From Phycisphaerae bacterium (GTDB lineage Bacteria; Planctomycetota; Phycisphaerae; UBA1845; Fen-1342), in the NCBI GenBank assembly GCA_028277645.1, contig JANQFV010000037.1:62001-126000 (forward strand): a stretch of 64,000 nt of DNA, in the 5' to 3' direction. A model generated the notes under the pieces. That model did no database searches. It saw only the letters and a list, made by a program, of their open reading frames with translations, and was not told where the DNA came from. The translations under genes and the position numbers were made by a program. Shown one piece after another: positions 63,794-64,000 of this stretch (the first letter of the stretch is position 1; each line of letters opens with the position of its first letter).

Positions 63794-64000
63794 CTACCCT
63801 CGCACCACCTCCACCGCACCAAACCCACGCCCCAGGACCTTGCTCACCTCCCGCGGCGTGAGCTCCATCCAGTTGCGCAACACATCCGCATACACCCGGC
63901 GAAAGTCGGTGTGATACGCCAGGTCCCCGCGGTGTAGTTGGCTAAGACTCGGGTGCTTCCCGTGCAACCCTGGCTTGATACCCGTGCCGACGATGAACAT
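63794..64000 (-). CDS. DUF1501-family protein, C-terminal fragment
   Basis: The last 68 codons of a gene that runs off the right edge. IVGTGIKPGLHGKHPSLSQL, then DLAYHTDFRRVYADVLRNWM and VLGRGFGAVEVVRG match the C-terminus of DUF1501 proteins, sulfatase-like secreted proteins very common in Planctomycetota. The first Met here is internal. Upstream sequence is needed to see the Tat signal expected in this family. Confidence 0.85.
   Translation of the reverse strand: MFIVGTGIKPGLHGKHPSLSQLHRGDLAYHTDFRRVYADVLRNWMELTPREVSKVLGRGFGAVEVVRG

Overview
The window is GC-rich chromosomal DNA from a Gram-negative bacterium, most likely a member of the Planctomycetota and perhaps a Phycisphaerae-like lineage. 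The main evidence is the C-terminus of a DUF1501-type protein at the right edge, ribosomal proteins S5, L15 and L17 with long Ala/Pro/Glu tails, a ribosomal operon without rpmD and infA, short anchored lipoprotein and coiled-coil genes, and frequent GTG/TTG starts. LpxB, an OmpA-like lipoprotein and an MsbA-like exporter point to an outer membrane. The lineage is inferred from family content, not from a marker-gene tree.

Layout. 1-12.1 kb (minus strand): a complex I operon in the order nuoA-B-C-D-E-F-G-H-I-J-K-L-M, cut at nuoM. 12.3-19.1 kb: a small HTH protein divergent from nuo, hisA, an OmpA-like lipoprotein, a PQQ-type beta-propeller protein, purH, yacG and a group 1/2 sigma-70 factor. 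19.4-26.9 kb: maf, endonuclease IV, a LOG-family protein, a small membrane protein, aspS, lpxB and an MFS transporter. 27-29.4 kb: an accessory patch with a coiled-coil lipoprotein, a three-gene DUF6941/antitoxin/MazF-PemK operon and tRNA-Ala(CGC). 29.5-45.9 kb (minus): the combined S10-spc-alpha operon from rpsJ to rplQ, plus a HIT hydrolase. 46.1-49.3 kb (minus): mreC, mreB, a 55-residue membrane protein and an anchored coiled-coil protein. 49.6-54 kb (plus): phoH, a 7TM-HD phosphodiesterase and a DUF502 protein. 54.2-61.2 kb: a candidate small RNA, DUF3800, a DegT/DnrJ aminotransferase, an ABC exporter with a PDZ-like insertion, and an MrfA-type helicase. 61.8-64 kb: a Cys-rich anchored protein, an ECF sigma factor with its membrane partner, and the DUF1501 fragment.

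Functionally the window is mostly housekeeping: respiration, translation, transcription, cell shape, purine, histidine and lipid A synthesis, and DNA repair. The points that stand out are the PDZ-like domain inside an ABC exporter, the promoter-linked structured RNA near 54.2 kb, the toxin-antitoxin operon with a DUF6941 gene in front, a 55-residue membrane protein below usual gene-calling size, a dyad centred in a near-consensus promoter, and several families of palindromic intergenic repeats. I found no CRISPR array, insertion sequence, prophage or rRNA gene. Starts were chosen by reading the codons; several genes use GTG or TTG, and these calls are less certain than the products.
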